A stretch of 64,000 bases of DNA. Source: Bradyrhizobium sp. BR13661. GTDB lineage: Bacteria; Pseudomonadota; Alphaproteobacteria; Rhizobiales; Xanthobacteraceae. The notes below the pieces were generated by a model. It ran no database searches. It saw only the letters and a program-made list of their open reading frames with translations, and was not told the DNA's origin. Shown in pieces: positions 62,349-64,000 of the stretch. How positions within the stretch are numbered: the first letter of the stretch is position 1; every line of letters begins with the position of its first letter. The stretch covers positions 1 through 64,000 of the forward strand of contig NZ_JARXWB010000036.1 in the NCBI RefSeq assembly GCF_029892425.1, read 5' to 3'. A program made the translations under genes and the position numbers.

Positions 62349-63662
62349 CTACTCCGCGGCCTCCGCGAGTTCGACAGGTGCCGCGCGCCAGGGCGCGGTC
62401 GCCCCGAGCGCCTCGGCCACGGCAAGGCCCGAGCGCACGCCGTCCTCATGAAAGCCGTAGCCGGTCCAGGCGCCGCAGAACCAGGTGTGCCGCTGCCCCT
62501 GGATCTCGGCCAGCCGCTTCTGCGCGGCAAACGCCGCCGCATTGTACTGCGGATGCTCGCAGAGATATTGGCCGAATGTGAGCTCGGGCGCGGGTTCGAA
62601 CGGCGGGTTGAGGCTGACGAACAGCGGCTTGTCTGGATCGATGCCCTGGAGTCGGTTCATCCAATAGGTCACCGCAACGTCGTTCACCGCTTCTCCATCG
62701 CGCTGCCAGCGCAGGAAATTCCACGACGCCCAGGCGCGGCGCCGCTTCGGCATCAGCCTGACATCGCGATGCAGATAGACCTTGTTCGGCGAATAGCCGA
62801 TGGCGCCGAGGATGTCGCGCTCGCGCGCATCAGGGTCGGACAGCATGGCGAGCGCCTGGTCGCTATGCGCCGCGATCACCACATGATCGTAGGTCTCGTG
62901 CCGCCCGTGGCTGTCATGGATCACGACGCCATGTGCGGAGCGTGCGACCGACGTCACGGCGCAGCCGAGCCGGACGCGGTCCCTGAACGCGGCCTGGAGC
63001 CGCGTGACGTAGGTCTGGCTGCCGCCCTTCACCGTGCGCCAGACCGGCCGGTCGTAATGCAGCAGGCGATGATTGTCGAAGAAGGCAACGAAGTTCTCGG
63101 CCGGGAAGTCGAGCATTTCGCCGGCAGGCGCAGACCAGATGGCAGCTCCCATGGGTGCGAGATAGTCGGTCAGCAGGCGTTTTGAGAACTTGCGCTCGCG
63201 GAAATAGGCGCCAAGCGTCAGTCCGGTCAGGCGACCGTTGCGGAGGTCGTCGATGCTTTGCCGGCCAAATGTCGGGATCTCCGTCAGCATCCGCAGGTAG
63301 GACGGGGAGAGCAGGTTGCCGACTTGCGCGAACAATCCGGTCCCGGTCGCCCACCAATCATTGCCGCCGCCACGCCATTCGAAACGACCGCCATCGGCGG
63401 ATACGGCAAAGCTCATGCAGCTTGCGACGGTCTCGACGCCGAGATGGGCGAACATCGCCGTCAGGTCGGGATAGTTGAGCTCGTTATAGACGATGAAGCC
63501 AATGTCGACTGCGACTGGCGTGCCCTGATAGTCGATGGTGACCGTGTGGCTGTGCCCGCCAGGGCGCAGTTCGCGGTCATAGACCGTCACAGGGTAGCGC
63601 TGGGAGAGCGTCCAGGCTGCCGTGTTGCCGGCAATGCCCGTTCCGATGACCGCGATGCGCAT
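62349..63662 (-). CDS. FAD-dependent oxidoreductase (amine-oxidase fold)
   Basis: 437 residues from the ATG at 63662. N-terminal Rossmann motif VIGTGIAGNTAAWTLSQ and YDRELRPGGHSHTV, LNYPDLTAMFAHLGVET, then PMGAAIWSAPAGEMLDFPAE and a C-terminal FCGAWTGYGFHEDGVRSGLA (second FAD contact). The GIAGN...PGGHSHTV combination is that of the oxidoreductase linked to DUF1365 and CFA synthase in many proteobacteria. It starts the operon. The substrate is probably an unsaturated fatty-acyl chain (inference). Confidence 0.88.
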   Translation of the reverse strand: MRIAVIGTGIAGNTAAWTLSQRYPVTVYDRELRPGGHSHTVTIDYQGTPVAVDIGFIVYNELNYPDLTAMFAHLGVETVASCMSFAVSADGGRFEWRGGGNDWWATGTGLFAQVGNLLSPSYLRMLTEIPTFGRQSIDDLRNGRLTGLTLGAYFRERKFSKRLLTDYLAPMGAAIWSAPAGEMLDFPAENFVAFFDNHRLLHYDRPVWRTVKGGSQTYVTRLQAAFRDRVRLGCAVTSVARSAHGVVIHDSHGRHETYDHVVIAAHSDQALAMLSDPDARERDILGAIGYSPNKVYLHRDVRLMPKRRRAWASWNFLRWQRDGEAVNDVAVTYWMNRLQGIDPDKPLFVSLNPPFEPAPELTFGQYLCEHPQYNAAAFAAQKRLAEIQGQRHTWFCGAWTGYGFHEDGVRSGLAVAEALGATAPWRAAPVELAEAAE

Positions 63663-64000
63663 GCGTAAGTGTCCCTGCCTCGTGCTGGACAAGCTACGGT
63701 GCGTTGCGGCGCGGGTTTCAGTGGAGCATGCGCCCCTGCGATGCGTCTTCGGCGCAACTGTGGCTGCAATATCACATGAAATCTTGGTAAGCTTGAGCTT
63801 GTTTCTGAACCTTTCGAGAATCAAAGAAACGACTGCAGCACAGGCACATCTTTCATTCCGATGGCCTTCGAGCGGGCAGCTTCGTCTGTGCGTTTCGCAG
63901 GTGCGGGACTGTCCCGCAGTTCCGCGCCCGGCTAGTATGGATTTCAGGTCCCGCAGAAAGCATCACGCTGTGAACGAGTTACAGAATGGCCTTCAGCCGT
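63663..64000. other. Intergenic to window end
   Basis: About 340 bp upstream of the FAD gene. No ECF-sigma or other recognisable start was found before the window ends; the promoter of the lipid operon must lie here. Confidence 0.4.

Overview
The window looks like a chromosome segment of a Bradyrhizobium-type alphaproteobacterium. The basis is high GC with strong third-position GC in the right three quarters, many short proteins of a kind familiar from Bradyrhizobium, an NDUFS4-like complex I subunit, an AapJQMP amino-acid transporter, and REP-like GC-rich palindromes. The species is inferred from sequence memory only; no search was run.

Bases 1 to about 18,833 look like the right part of a genomic island. 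Base composition is more mixed than further right, and coding is sparse and dominated by proteins of 50-100 residues. There are gene fragments (a helicase/nuclease tail cut by an IS21-like end, a frameshifted membrane-anchored protein), two short dispersed repeat families, and a P4-type tyrosine integrase. Two tRNA 3' halves flank the integrase: a Lys-type one that overlaps its stop codon and a Pro(TGG)-type one just beyond its start. Cargo includes an MBL-fold hydrolase, a papain-like peptidase fused to BTRD1 repeats, a stand-alone RNA-polymerase alpha-CTD-like mini-protein next to a Cys-rich lipoprotein, an LigC-type DNA ligase, small XRE and zinc-ribbon proteins, a PAS-PAS-XRE one-component regulator and a soluble protoglobin chemoreceptor.

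From 19 kb rightwards the sequence reads as conserved chromosome. 19-24 kb holds small proteins, OpgC, an NDUFS4-like subunit and an Lrp regulator. 24-31 kb is a leucine catabolic operon: isovaleryl-CoA dehydrogenase, both methylcrotonyl-CoA carboxylase subunits and HMG-CoA lyase, with a divergent AraC regulator. 31-34 kb is a TRAP transporter (dctP-dctQ-dctM, overlapping ATGA junctions). 34-38.3 kb is a run of small exported or membrane proteins and tRNA-Arg(TCT). 38.7-46.1 kb carries an alpha-2-macroglobulin and its partner PBP1C, whose N-terminus is encoded by a REP element. 46.2-49.9 kb is a lipid-linked sugar/lipid A modification operon (ArnT-like GT, PAP2, GT2, LAB_N protein).

50-64 kb holds a MetC-type PLP lyase, the aapJQMP operon, a TPR/SPINDLY-like O-GlcNAc transferase, a DUF805 protein, cysteine synthase, and a minus-strand operon of FAD oxidoreductase, DUF1365 protein and cyclopropane-fatty-acid synthase.

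No CRISPR array, rRNA or obvious toxin-antitoxin or classical defence locus was seen. The most unusual points are the double tRNA remnants around one integrase, the REP-derived N-terminus of PbpC, the alpha-CTD mini-protein and the papain-BTRD1 fusion.
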